From positions 3,132,501 to 3,196,500 of the forward strand of contig CP051234.1 in NCBI GenBank assembly GCA_017792465.1: a DNA stretch of 64,000 bases. The letters run 5' to 3'. Under the pieces are notes generated by a model. That model saw only the letters and a list, made by a program, of their open reading frames with translations. It was not told the DNA's origin and ran no database searches. The DNA is from Filomicrobium sp. Its GTDB lineage: Bacteria; Pseudomonadota; Alphaproteobacteria; Rhizobiales; Hyphomicrobiaceae. A program made the position numbers and the translations under genes. The stretch's first letter is position 1; every line of letters starts with the position of its first letter. Below are positions 51,833 to 60,143 of this stretch, piece by piece.

Positions 51833-52747
51833 ATGGCGGAACTGATTGAATTTGCAGAAAGCGCCACTGGCGACCGACCGACCAGCCAATCGGCTGACTA
51901 CCGGTTGATCAGGGAAGCGGTCGCATATCTGCATCGAGCCGAGCGGGCCTCTGCTGGGCTCGAAGACCTTTCCGCGCATCTGGGCATCTCGCCATCCCAC
52001 TGCCAGAGGCTCTTCAAGCGCTGGTGCGGTTTGTCGCCGAAGGAATTCGCTTCGGCGATTGCGCTCGACCGGGCGCGCAGCCTGCTCTTGGACAGTGCAA
52101 GCGTACTGGGGACCGCGCATGCGGTCGGCATGTCAGGTGGGGGGCGTCTGCATGATCTGTTCGTCTCTCATGAAGCGATGACCCCGGGTGAGTTCAAGCG
52201 CCGCGGGGCCGGCCTGGCGATGAGCTGGGGCGTTCATGCAACGCCTTTCGGTGCGGCGGTTGCGGTCGCCACCAAGCGCGGTCTGGCCGGGCTTGCATTC
52301 GTCGATGAAGACAAGGGACATGGTCCGGACGACGCGCTCAACGATTTGCTCAGGCGCTGGCCGGGGGCCTCGGTCGAGCATCGGCCGGAAGAAACACAGC
52401 CCATTCTCGATATCGTTTTTGATCGCTCGAGATGGAACGCTTCCGAGCCGGTGCGTCTCGTTATGATCGGCACGGATTGGGAGGTGCGCGTCTGGCAGGC
52501 GCTGTTGCAGATTCCGATGGGGTCGGCCGTCAGCTATCGCGATGTTGCCGAACAGGTTTGTACGGCGAAGGCAGCGCGCGCGGTTGGCGCTGCGGTCGGC
52601 AAGAACCCATTATCGTTTATTGTCCCGTGCCACCGGGTCATGCGATCCGATGGCGGGCTGGGCGGCTATCATTGGGGCTTGAACCGGAAGCTCGCCCTCA
52701 TAGGCTGGGAGGCCGGGCAGCTCGCCGCCGACGCCAGGAAGCCGTAA
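51833..52747 (+). CDS. AraC-type HTH / O6-methylguanine-DNA methyltransferase (Ada-like)
   Basis: 304 residues. An AraC-type helix-turn-helix (about 40-125, LEDLSAHLGISPSHCQRLFKRW, LSPKEF) is joined to an Ogt-type alkyltransferase (about 135-295) with the active-site PCHRV preceded by FIV and the helix-turn-helix motif of the methyltransferase (SYRDVAEQV). The N-terminal Ada zinc domain that repairs phosphotriesters is absent. It repairs alkylated bases and may control its own expression, though it cannot be activated by the Ada Cys38 route. No alkB or alkA partner is adjacent. Confidence 0.92.
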   Translation: MAELIEFAESATGDRPTSQSADYRLIREAVAYLHRAERASAGLEDLSAHLGISPSHCQRLFKRWCGLSPKEFASAIALDRARSLLLDSASVLGTAHAVGMSGGGRLHDLFVSHEAMTPGEFKRRGAGLAMSWGVHATPFGAAVAVATKRGLAGLAFVDEDKGHGPDDALNDLLRRWPGASVEHRPEETQPILDIVFDRSRWNASEPVRLVMIGTDWEVRVWQALLQIPMGSAVSYRDVAEQVCTAKAARAVGAAVGKNPLSFIVPCHRVMRSDGGLGGYHWGLNRKLALIGWEAGQLAADARKP

Positions 52748-52836
52748 GTCAGCATCCGGCCCGACGGCGGGGCTTCTGGTGTGTCATGCCACGAGCCGAT
52801 CGGTCGAGCATGCCGGGCGACGTGCCTGTCTTCGCC

Positions 52837-53442
52837 TTAGAGCCATGGATGCTCTTGGCCGGCTTTCTTTTCGTAGGCCGCGATCTTGTCGGTCTTTTCA
52901 AGCGTCAGACCGATATTGTCGAGACCGTTCAGCAGGCAATGCTTGCGGAAGGGATCGATGTCGAATTTGATCATGCCGCCGTCGGGGCCGCGAATTTCCT
53001 GGGCCTCGAGATCGACCGTCAGTGTCGCGTTGGCACCGCGTTCGGCGTCTTCCATCAGCTTGTCGACGTCTTCCTGTGGAAGCTTGATGGGCAGAATGCC
53101 GTTCTGGAAGCAGTTGTTGTAGAAGATGTCGGCGAAATCCGGCGCAATGACGCAGCGGATGCCAAAGTCCATCAGCGCCCAAGGGGCGTGTTCGCGCGAA
53201 GACCCACAGCCGAAGTTGTCGCCGGCGACCAGGATTTGCGCTTTGCGATAAGCCTGCTTGTTGAGAACGAAATCCGGGTTTTCCTTACCATCCTGACTGT
53301 AGCGCAGTTCGAAGAACAGGGACTTGCCGAGGCCTGAGCGCTGGATCGTTTTCAGGAACTGCTTGGGGATGATCATGTCGGTGTCGACATTGCGGATCGG
53401 CAACGGCGCGGCGACGCCTGTCAGGGTCGTAAACTTATCCAT
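52837..53442 (-). CDS. leuD: 3-isopropylmalate dehydratase small subunit LeuD
   Basis: 201 residues. [28 protein letters not shown] and [17 protein letters not shown] are the small subunit signatures. With LeuC it isomerises 2- to 3-isopropylmalate in leucine synthesis, in the cytoplasm. leuC is not in the window. The start fits ATG 53442 close to the beginning of the family alignment. Confidence 0.95.
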   Translation of the reverse strand: MDKFTTLTGVAAPLPIRNVDTDMIIPKQFLKTIQRSGLGKSLFFELRYSQDGKENPDFVLNKQAYRKAQILVAGDNFGCGSSREHAPWALMDFGIRCVIAPDFADIFYNNCFQNGILPIKLPQEDVDKLMEDAERGANATLTVDLEAQEIRGPDGGMIKFDIDPFRKHCLLNGLDNIGLTLEKTDKIAAYEKKAGQEHPWL

Positions 53443-53493
53443 CCATGGTCTCCCGGAATGTCGCCGAGGGACGGGCCCGTCAGGCGAAAAGAA

Positions 53494-53979
53494 TTATACC
53501 CGCAACCCGTCTGCAAGGGCGCGAAAGTAACCTTCGGCAGCGTAAAGCTTTTCGATACGGAGCTTGCGCGTTTCGAGCAAATCGCCCCGGGCGTCTTCGA
53601 GCGCGCCGCTGTCGAGTGTTTCCAGCCGCTTTTTAACGCCAGCTAGGCGGCGTCCGTCAAGCTGATGGTTGAGAACATCGACGATTGTGCTGACATAGCC
53701 ATGCAACCTGGCCAGTTCGCGGATCGCCTGGTGGCGGGCTTTGGGATCGGCTGGCGTGATGGATGGGTCGTGATCAATGTCGGCCAGGGCGTCGGCCGAG
53801 CGCGCCAGGGTTTCTGCGATTTTTTCGGCATAGTCGGCGACGCGCCTTTTGCGCTCGGGCTCAAGGTCCGAGAGGGCGCCGAGCCAGCGGTGAATGGCTT
53901 CTGCCAGTTGCAGGATTTTGCGAGCGACTTGGGCCCACCGCACGATTTGGCGCTCCGAGGCAGGTTTCCGGGAGCACAA
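53494..53979 (-). CDS. Hypothetical helical protein
   Basis: 161 residues, almost entirely helical, with leucine/alanine heptads (KILQLAEAIHRWLGALSDLEPERKRR...). No signal peptide or family recognised. The only long frame here; the start is a TTG codon, so the true start may lie inside. Soluble cytoplasmic, function unknown. Confidence 0.55.
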   Translation of the reverse strand: MCSRKPASERQIVRWAQVARKILQLAEAIHRWLGALSDLEPERKRRVADYAEKIAETLARSADALADIDHDPSITPADPKARHQAIRELARLHGYVSTIVDVLNHQLDGRRLAGVKKRLETLDSGALEDARGDLLETRKLRIEKLYAAEGYFRALADGLRV

Positions 53980-54145
53980 ATTCTATCCGAAGGCGCGATT
54001 TGCGGGGATTAGATGGACGGATGGCCCAGTGCTTCGCCGGCTTTGGGCGGCGGCGGCGGGCTGAAGTTCCGGTCTTAGGCGCCGGAACTCATGGGAGGCC
54101 GGAGGGCCCGGGCCGTTGGCGCTAAAAGTCGCGTCGTTCAGCCGC

Positions 54146-54664
54146 TTAGCGAACGGTCGGGTCGTTATAGCACTTGATCATGTATTCGCAGCGATGCGAT
54201 CCCTTCAAGTGCATCATGTCGCCTTTGGCAGGGGCGATGAAGTTGCAGACTTCCTGCAGGCCCTGCTGGCTCAACCAACCGTAGCGACGACCGCGCTGAA
54301 CGGCGAAGCAATCGGCGGTTTCTTCGTCCGGTCCGCGGAACTGGTGGCCGCATTCGTGGGCGAAGATCCACATCTTGACGGGGCTTGAAACGCGCGCAAG
54401 CAGCTTCGGGTTCATGATTAGGAAGCCAGGATAGGCGGCGCCGTAGTCATCGAGGTTGGGATCGAGAACGGTTGGGCGTCTGCCGCAAAGCTGGGTCGAA
54501 CCGTCGAATTTGAGGCCACCGGGAGGAACGATTCGGGCGTCACCGCCGACGTAGGCGACATATTCTTCCGGTGTTGGCGGGCCTTCAGCCAAGCTCGACC
54601 CGGCGATGAACGGCATCCAAGCGAGGGCAGCCGCTAAAAGCGCAGGTAAAACAGTCGCTCGCAT
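54146..54664 (-). CDS. Putative periplasmic zinc-dependent peptidase (HExxH), Cys-rich
   Basis: 172 residues from ATG 54664, with AAGGGG six bases upstream. Signal peptide (LPALLAAALAWMPFIAGSSLA). Residues 103-107 HECGH and a following DEETADCF (Glu114/115 and Asp118) are the arrangement of gluzincin metallopeptidases. Five cysteines in the mature region (LCGRRP, HECGH, ADCF, EVCNF, RCEYMIKC) suggest disulfides. It is much smaller than M48 enzymes, so it may be a minimal family or a non-catalytic relative. Located in the periplasm. Confidence 0.72.
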   Translation of the reverse strand: MRATVLPALLAAALAWMPFIAGSSLAEGPPTPEEYVAYVGGDARIVPPGGLKFDGSTQLCGRRPTVLDPNLDDYGAAYPGFLIMNPKLLARVSSPVKMWIFAHECGHQFRGPDEETADCFAVQRGRRYGWLSQQGLQEVCNFIAPAKGDMMHLKGSHRCEYMIKCYNDPTVR

Positions 54665-54871
54665 GAAACGCCCCTTGTGCCCGATCATTCATGACCATTC
54701 GGCTGGATCGCTTGGAATCGCCAAGACCAGCCTAAAGCAGTTGGCATGCTGGCCCGAAAAAGGTGAAAATTCAACCCCACGGCAGGGCTATTGGCTGACA
54801 TTGGGCGGCGTTCAAGCCACAAATTAACGGTTTTCCCGCTGCGTCTTCGGGAAATGTTTTCCGTGTCCTGA

Positions 54872-55672
54872 TCAGCTTGTTTTATCGGCAACCAGAATGG
54901 CTTCCCGGAGCGAAAAGTGCAGTTCGCCATCGATTTCGCGCGGTTTCAGGAAGGTATTGAGCATCGTGCCTTTGGTCGTCACCAGCGTCCGCAAAGTCTC
55001 GATCCTCGATTCTTCGCAATGCATGCGCTCGACCCAGGGGCCAAACGCCATCTCTTTTTCCATCAGATCGACGCTGCTGACCGTTAGCCCGTGCTTTTCG
55101 CAGTAACCTTTCCATTCGGTTATCGAAAGAGCGCGGGCATGGCTTGGGTCGCGCAGTTTTTCGAAAGCATTGTAGGTTTCGGCTGCTGGCTCCTCTTGCT
55201 CCTGGACAAGGCCTGGGAGTGTTTGATCATCCGGGGGAACGTTGTCGACGAGCGCAAACTTGCCGCCCGGTCGCAGGACGCGGCTTACCTCGGCAACGAA
55301 GCGCTCAGGCTCTGGGAAATGGTGGGCGGCCAAGCGGCAGGTCACCAGATCGAAGCTCGCATCGGCAAACGGCAGGTCCTGTGCCTCAGCGGTCTGGGCC
55401 GTCATGTTCGTCAGCGCACGCTCTTTTGCCAGAGCGGTGGCTTCCTGCAGCATCTCGGCTGTGATGTCGCTTGCAATCACGCTTTTCACGAGCGGCGCAA
55501 AAGCCGCCGCGGTATGCCCGGCGCCAGTTGCAATATCGAGGGCGTCCCAGTTCGGCTTCGGTTCGACCATTTCGACGACACGGTTCAAGCTGGCGCCGCT
55601 GCGATGAACTTCGCATTCGGCGTAGGCTTTGGCGGATGGTCCGAACTGCTGCGTGACTAGGGTATTGGACAT
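54872..55672 (-). CDS. Class I SAM-dependent methyltransferase (UbiE/Coq5-like)
   Basis: 266 residues. SAM-binding motif I ALDIATGAGHTAAAF, then SVIASDITAEMLQEA, FADASFDLVTCRLAAHHFPEP, and RVLRPGGKFALVDN. A UbiE/Menaquinone-like C-terminal half. Substrate unknown; not in the ubiquinone operon. Cytoplasmic. Confidence 0.9.
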   Translation of the reverse strand: MSNTLVTQQFGPSAKAYAECEVHRSGASLNRVVEMVEPKPNWDALDIATGAGHTAAAFAPLVKSVIASDITAEMLQEATALAKERALTNMTAQTAEAQDLPFADASFDLVTCRLAAHHFPEPERFVAEVSRVLRPGGKFALVDNVPPDDQTLPGLVQEQEEPAAETYNAFEKLRDPSHARALSITEWKGYCEKHGLTVSSVDLMEKEMAFGPWVERMHCEESRIETLRTLVTTKGTMLNTFLKPREIDGELHFSLREAILVADKTS

Positions 55673-56009
55673 CTGCGGTTCCGTGGATTGTTGACGGGAT
55701 GCGGCGCCGCTTTTGGCAAAGCGCGCCGGCTGGCCTTGGACCAGAACCTTAGATTGTTGCGAGGCTGCCGAAAAGGGCTTCGGCTGTCAGGGGCATGGTG
55801 CCAGCCAGCCATCCCGGCTCACTTGCTGACAAGTTTTGCGGGTTTCTTGCGGAATGCTGCTGTTGGTTGGGGAGGCCTCGAATGGGAGTACATCGGTCGT
55901 CCTCCCATTTTACGCCGCCTATGGATTATGTTACGACCAGCGCGGTTGGGACGGTGTCGATTCTTGCCAGTTCCATGCCGGTCACGCAGTGTTGACAAGC
56001 GCCCTTGAC
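55673..56009. other. Intergenic region between methyltransferase gene and tRNA
   Basis: About 335 bases, with the methyltransferase promoter on one side and the tRNA promoter on the other. No gene or structured RNA recognised. Confidence 0.4.
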
Positions 56010-56086
56010 GGTCCCGTAGCTCAGCAGGATAGAGCATCAGATTCCTAATCTGAGGGTCACAGGTTCGAATCCTGTCGGGATCACCA
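56010..56086 (+). tRNA. trnR-CCU: tRNA-Arg (anticodon CCU)
   Basis: 77 bases. The acceptor stem GGTCCCG pairs with CGGGATC (one G-T pair), the D arm begins GCTCAGCAGG, the anticodon arm is TCAGA-TTCCTAA-TCTGA with anticodon CCT, and the T arm is ACAGG-TTCGAAT-CCTGT. The discriminator A and CCA are encoded at 56083-56086. It decodes AGG arginine codons. Confidence 0.95.
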
Positions 56087-56552
56087 TTATTGTTGGCGCT
56101 TCGTTCGTCAACACCGCGCAAGCGCGTGTTGAGCAAGGTTGCCCACATGGCAACCGCGCGCTGACAATCCTCTGCAACTGTTTGGTCCTTCAGGTGCCGA
56201 CACGGCATCCGCGCCATGATAACCAGCTTGCACACGCCCCAAGAGCAGGGAGCAAGGCGACCCGGCGCCAATGCGCCGCCCTTCGGAGCGGCCCGCATTG
56301 AAAATGCGGAACAGCCGCGTGAGACATAGCATGTTGGCCCTTCAGGTGCCGACACGGCACCCGGGCATTCTGGATGGCCCTTCAGGTGCCGACACGGCAC
56401 CCGGGCCGTGACAATGCTCCGGATCGGTTGGCGTCTGAAGCTGCCGATCAGCACCTTGGCCAATTGGCTCTTTTGATTTGGGAACTCCGCGTGCACGAGA
56501 AGCGCACGCGGTTGAATGAGGTTTTGCCTGACGGTTGGGGCAATCCAAACCG
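56087..56552. other. Non-coding stretch after tRNA-Arg
   Basis: Holds the three hairpin repeats; the open frames here carry peptides that are known artefacts of antisense tRNA translation, so I call no gene. Confidence 0.5.
56184..56406. repeat. Cluster of three hairpin repeats downstream of the tRNA
   Basis: Copies at about 56184-56214, 56336-56366 and 56376-56406 share CCTTCAGGTGCCGACACGGCA and then (C/T)CCG(G/C)GC. GGTGCCG-ACA-CGGCACC is a 7-bp stem with a three-base loop. Copies two and three are almost identical and 40 bases apart; copy one has a few changes. No open reading frame explains them. Confidence 0.8.
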
Positions 56553-57014
56553 CTAAGCGGCTGCAGTCAGGATTCCGCCGGTGACGCCATAAGCGTCATA
56601 AAGCGCCTTGAAGTCATCAAATCCCAGGGTCGCGATAATGTTCATATTCTCATCGACCAGTTCGTAGACGACGTCTTCAACTTCCCGGTTGCTGAACAAG
56701 GCGATGACGTCGATGTCGCCGCCGCCTTCGGTGTGCGGGCTTTCACTGGCGGGTTTCGAGACGTAGCTGCCGGCTGGCCGGATCTCGGTCAACTTGCCTT
56801 CCTTGTCGTAAAGCCTCAACTCGCCCTGAATGATGAAGGTGCGATATGGGACCTTATGCTTGTGAAGCAGGATTTTGGCATTGGCCGAGAATTTAAACAG
56901 CACATCGATGCTGCGTCGTTTTTCGTCGACATCAAGCACGACGAGCCAGACGTCCTCGACGCCTTCGACGGTGTACCAGTTGACTTTGCTGTCGTCGAAC
57001 CCGAGCTGTGTCAT
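56553..57014 (-). CDS. Cupin-domain protein
   Basis: 153 residues from ATG 57014 with GGAGAA eight bases upstream. A single cupin barrel: DVLFKFSANAKILLHKHKVPYRTFIIQGEL carries His residues of the metal site, and ESPHTEGGGDIDVIALFSN closes it. The class resembles ChrR/regulatory or dioxygenase-type cupins. Metal and substrate unknown. It is divergent from the histidine kinase gene; a link to it is only positional. Confidence 0.8.
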   Translation of the reverse strand: MTQLGFDDSKVNWYTVEGVEDVWLVVLDVDEKRRSIDVLFKFSANAKILLHKHKVPYRTFIIQGELRLYDKEGKLTEIRPAGSYVSKPASESPHTEGGGDIDVIALFSNREVEDVVYELVDENMNIIATLGFDDFKALYDAYGVTGGILTAAA

Positions 57015-57263
57015 CTGCGAATTTCTCCCTAATTTTGCGGCTTGATCTGATTGGCTTGCGTTTTGTTGCCGTCGGTTGTCACCGAGCACGGCGTTGGCCG
57101 GAGGCCTTCAGAAAGCTGGCTTAGGGTGGACAGTTGTGAAATGGGGCGGATGCCTGTGACGGTTTGGGCAATTTGCCCGTTATTGTCTGCGTTAACTTTT
57201 GCCGGGCGGGCGGCGCTAGTAGACTTCGCTCAGAAGCAAAATATTCAGGTGGATCACGTGAAC

Positions 57264-58706
57264 ATGATGGTTGCGGGCCGTGCGGCCTTCAGCGCTGACG
57301 AAGGGCGCTCCCGGCGTCTTGATCTCAAGCGATCGCTGATGGTGAGCGTCGTGGCGGTGGCGACGTTTTGTTTCCTGGCGACGTCCCTCACCGCGGTTTC
57401 GATGACCTATCGTTCGCAATGGCTCAAGAACGCTCAGGTGGCCGATACGATCGGTCGCGAGCTTGAGGCGCAGATTTTTCGCATCGTGACGATGGGCGAA
57501 CTGGCTTCGCACTTTCCCGATTGGGAGCGCCTGGGCAATTCCGTGCAATCGCCGGGTCAATGCGTCGTTGTCTTGCGAAGCGACGGCAGTGTCGCGCGGT
57601 CCAGCTGTGTTGGCAGCGATCTATCTTTGAACACCGCTCCGGATTGGTTTGCACTTGCGCTGCCGTCCGCCCTTTTGAAATGGACGGATGTCGATCGGCC
57701 ACTGGCCTATAATGGTAAGGTCTATGGTTCCATAAATGTCGCGACCCTTCCGGAGGTGGTCGTCGAGGAGATTTGGCAAGGTGTCCGTGATCTCCTGACG
57801 CTGGCGCTCATGATGACGGTCGCGATTTGCGCGCTCCTCTATTTCGCCATCGGTCGCGCGCTTCGTCCCACGAAAGAGGTTCTCGGTGGACTGGAACGGT
57901 TGGCTGATGGTGAGCTGTCCTGTCGTCTGCCGCGATTTCGCCTGGCGGAGCTCGATCAGATCGGCTCCTACTTCAATCAGATGGCTGGCGCGTTGGACCG
58001 CTCGCAGCAGGAGCGGGCGAGGCTTGCCTCCAGGCTTGTTAACGTCCAGGAAGAAGGCCGACGCGATCTCGCGCGCGATCTGCACGATGAGCTTGCGCAG
58101 AGTTTGAGCGCGTTAGCTGCGATTGCTTCGTCCATTCGCATGAACGCTGAGGCCGAGCATCCGTCGATGGTGGCGAAAGCCAGACAACTGGTGGATCTGG
58201 CAGGGTCGGCGATGCGCTCGCTGCGCGTTACGTTGCGGAGTCTACGGCCGCCTGAGATCGACGATCTGGGATTGGCGGGGAGCTTGTCGGCGTTGATTGC
58301 TGAGCATGAACAACTCTCCCAGTTGCGCACGAGAATAGATCTTGAGATTGATGGAGATGTCGGGCGGCTCTCGGCGACGCAAGCGTCGCATGTCTATCGT
58401 ATCGTGCAGGAGGGCTTGTCGAACATCGCCAAGCATTCGAATGCGACGTCCGCGCGGGTCTCGATCGGCATTGAGGCTGGGGATGACGGGCGCAGCGCAG
58501 GAAAGCAATTGCGCCTGTTGATCGAAGACAACGGTGAGGGCGCCAATGGCAGCCTCAATGAAATTTCGCAGGGTTATGGGCTCATGGGGATGCGCGAACG
58601 CGTCATGGCTTTGGGTGGGCAAATCGAGACCCGAGGCAGCGCGCTAAACGGATTTCAAATTGACGTGACGGTGCCGCTCAGCCTGTCCGGTGAGTTGCCG
58701 GCATGA
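57264..58706 (+). CDS. Sensor histidine kinase, NarX/DegS-like (HisKA_3)
   Basis: About 480 residues. The start is uncertain: GTG 57258 and ATG 57264 both follow AGGTGG, and the frame extends further upstream. Two membrane helices flank a periplasmic sensor region of about 145 residues with two cysteines (GQCVVVLRSDG, SSCVGSD). Next come a HAMP domain, then the HisKA_3 site RDLARDLHDELAQSLSALA with phospho-acceptor His and an ATPase domain (EDNGEGANG, GYGLMGMRERV). It senses an unknown external or redox signal and phosphorylates the response regulator encoded by the overlapping next gene (ATGA). Confidence 0.88.
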   Translation: MMVAGRAAFSADEGRSRRLDLKRSLMVSVVAVATFCFLATSLTAVSMTYRSQWLKNAQVADTIGRELEAQIFRIVTMGELASHFPDWERLGNSVQSPGQCVVVLRSDGSVARSSCVGSDLSLNTAPDWFALALPSALLKWTDVDRPLAYNGKVYGSINVATLPEVVVEEIWQGVRDLLTLALMMTVAICALLYFAIGRALRPTKEVLGGLERLADGELSCRLPRFRLAELDQIGSYFNQMAGALDRSQQERARLASRLVNVQEEGRRDLARDLHDELAQSLSALAAIASSIRMNAEAEHPSMVAKARQLVDLAGSAMRSLRVTLRSLRPPEIDDLGLAGSLSALIAEHEQLSQLRTRIDLEIDGDVGRLSATQASHVYRIVQEGLSNIAKHSNATSARVSIGIEAGDDGRSAGKQLRLLIEDNGEGANGSLNEISQGYGLMGMRERVMALGGQIETRGSALNGFQIDVTVPLSLSGELPA

Positions 58707-59380
58707 CCCTTGATCCCATCAGCGTTCTGCTTGTCGATGATCATGCTGTTGTTCGGCAGGGCTATCGGACCTTGATCGAGTCGCAGCCGGATTTGGTTGT
58801 TGTCGCTGAGGCGTCGAATGCGGCAGAAGCGTACAGGCTCTGCAAGGAGTTCCAACCCGATGTCGTCGTCATGGATATATCGATGCCTGGGCGTGGCGGC
58901 ATCGATGCGACCGAGCATATTCTCAAAAAGGATCCGGACGCCCGTATCCTGGTGTTCACGATGCATCTTGGTGTCGCCTATGCGCTTCAGGCCTTTCGCG
59001 CGGGTGCACGGGGTTATGTGACGAAGAGCAGTCCACCCGATCTTCTCGTACATGCGGTTCGCGAAGTGGCGGCGGGCCGGACCTATCTGTGTCCGGAAAC
59101 GGGAGAGCTATTGGCGCTACAGAAAGTGCATGGCGATCACTCGAAGTTGGAAGAGTTGTCGCCGCGCGAGTTCGAAATCCTGCGCATGATCCTGGCGACA
59201 CGATCGACCGACGAAATCGCGGTGGCCCTCAACATCAGCCGCAAGACTGTTTCAAACTACCACTATTCCCTGAAGTCGAAGCTGGGTGTCAGTTCCGATA
59301 TCGAGTTGCTTTATTTCGGTCTCCGGCAGGGTCTCGTCTCCATCGAGCAAGATATCGACCAAAACAACCGCGGCGTTTAA
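58703..59380 (+). CDS. LuxR/NarL-type response regulator, partner of the upstream kinase
   Basis: 225 residues. A receiver (LLVDDHAVVRQGYRTLIES, Asp in VVVMDISMPGRGG, TKSSPP lysine) and a LuxR-type helix-turn-helix (LSPREFEILRMILATRSTDEIAVAL, SNYHYSLKSKLGVSSDIEL). Overlaps the kinase gene by ATGA. Pairs of this type control methanol oxidation genes in other methylotrophs, but the target here cannot be told from the sequence. Confidence 0.9.
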   Translation: MTLDPISVLLVDDHAVVRQGYRTLIESQPDLVVVAEASNAAEAYRLCKEFQPDVVVMDISMPGRGGIDATEHILKKDPDARILVFTMHLGVAYALQAFRAGARGYVTKSSPPDLLVHAVREVAAGRTYLCPETGELLALQKVHGDHSKLEELSPREFEILRMILATRSTDEIAVALNISRKTVSNYHYSLKSKLGVSSDIELLYFGLRQGLVSIEQDIDQNNRGV

Positions 59381-59524
59381 GGCGCGTCAGCGGTTGATTT
59401 GAACCAACTCGATTTATCAGTCATCGCGCAGCTCTCAATCGCGGCAAGGTGTAACGCAGGGTACTGTCCGGACAGGGCAACTCGCGTAAGGCTGGTAACA
59501 AACAAGCCAGCTCGGTGAGGCATC

Positions 59525-59722
59525 ATGTCGGACAACGAAGAGAGGCGAGCCCCTCCCCCTTTCCCAATTTCGATTGTGGTTATTGCCGTCCTCATTCTGA
59601 CAGTTCTGGCCGTCGGGCTTGGTCTCTCAATCGGTCCAGAAATCACATCCGCGATGAAGACGTTTATCCTCACCGTCAATCTGGTTGCCCTTGCCGGCTG
59701 GTTTTTGTTTTCAAGGACCTGA
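59525..59722 (+). CDS. Small membrane protein
   Basis: 65 residues with GGTGAGG just upstream. Two predicted helices (ISIVVIAVLILTVLAVGLGL and MKTFILTVNLVALAGWFLF) after a polar head. No family recognised. Short but with membrane-protein composition, a ribosome site and no better frame. Confidence 0.6.
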   Translation: MSDNEERRAPPPFPISIVVIAVLILTVLAVGLGLSIGPEITSAMKTFILTVNLVALAGWFLFSRT

Positions 59723-60143
59723 TCAGGAAGTCTTACCGCGTCTCGTGGGCAGCGGTTTCGGAACACATCAGCAATTCAATGGGTTGTGAGCGCAGGTTGC
59801 CTGATTGCCATCAGGCTTAACGCTAAGTCACGGCTTGTTGAGACTTTTGGTAAAGAAATGCTTATGTTTTGCCCTGCTTAGAATGCCGTTTTCCCAAGGC
59901 ATCGCATCTGGCGCGTCTTTAAGGGTTCTTCACCGATGTCGTCGATCATGAAGCTCCGGCAACGACTGACATGAGGACTCCTTCGCAAGCGGACGCTCAT
60001 CGGTACTCTGATCTCAGAGAATCTTTGCACGTTTGCTTGGGCCAGGCCCCGCCGGGACTTGTTCGACCAGGTCGGACTTCTCGCTACGGCACTGCTTTAC
60101 ATATCGCGAGCAATGTCATGGCGGCACAGGGAATGAGCAGCTG
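59723..60143. other. Intergenic region upstream of the GMC oxidoreductase gene
   Basis: About 420 bases. A 6-bp inverted repeat (GCCTGA-ttgcca-TCAGGC) at 59799-59816 lacks a T run and is too weak to call. No other structure seen. Confidence 0.35.

Noticed and set aside
55819-56496. 225-residue minus-strand frame with a DRIRTCDPQIRNLM peptide
   Set aside because: It runs antisense through tRNA-Arg; this peptide is a well known artefact of translating the tRNA complement. No ribosome site.
59799-59816. GCCTGA/TCAGGC hairpin as terminator
   Set aside because: Six base pairs and no T run; too weak.
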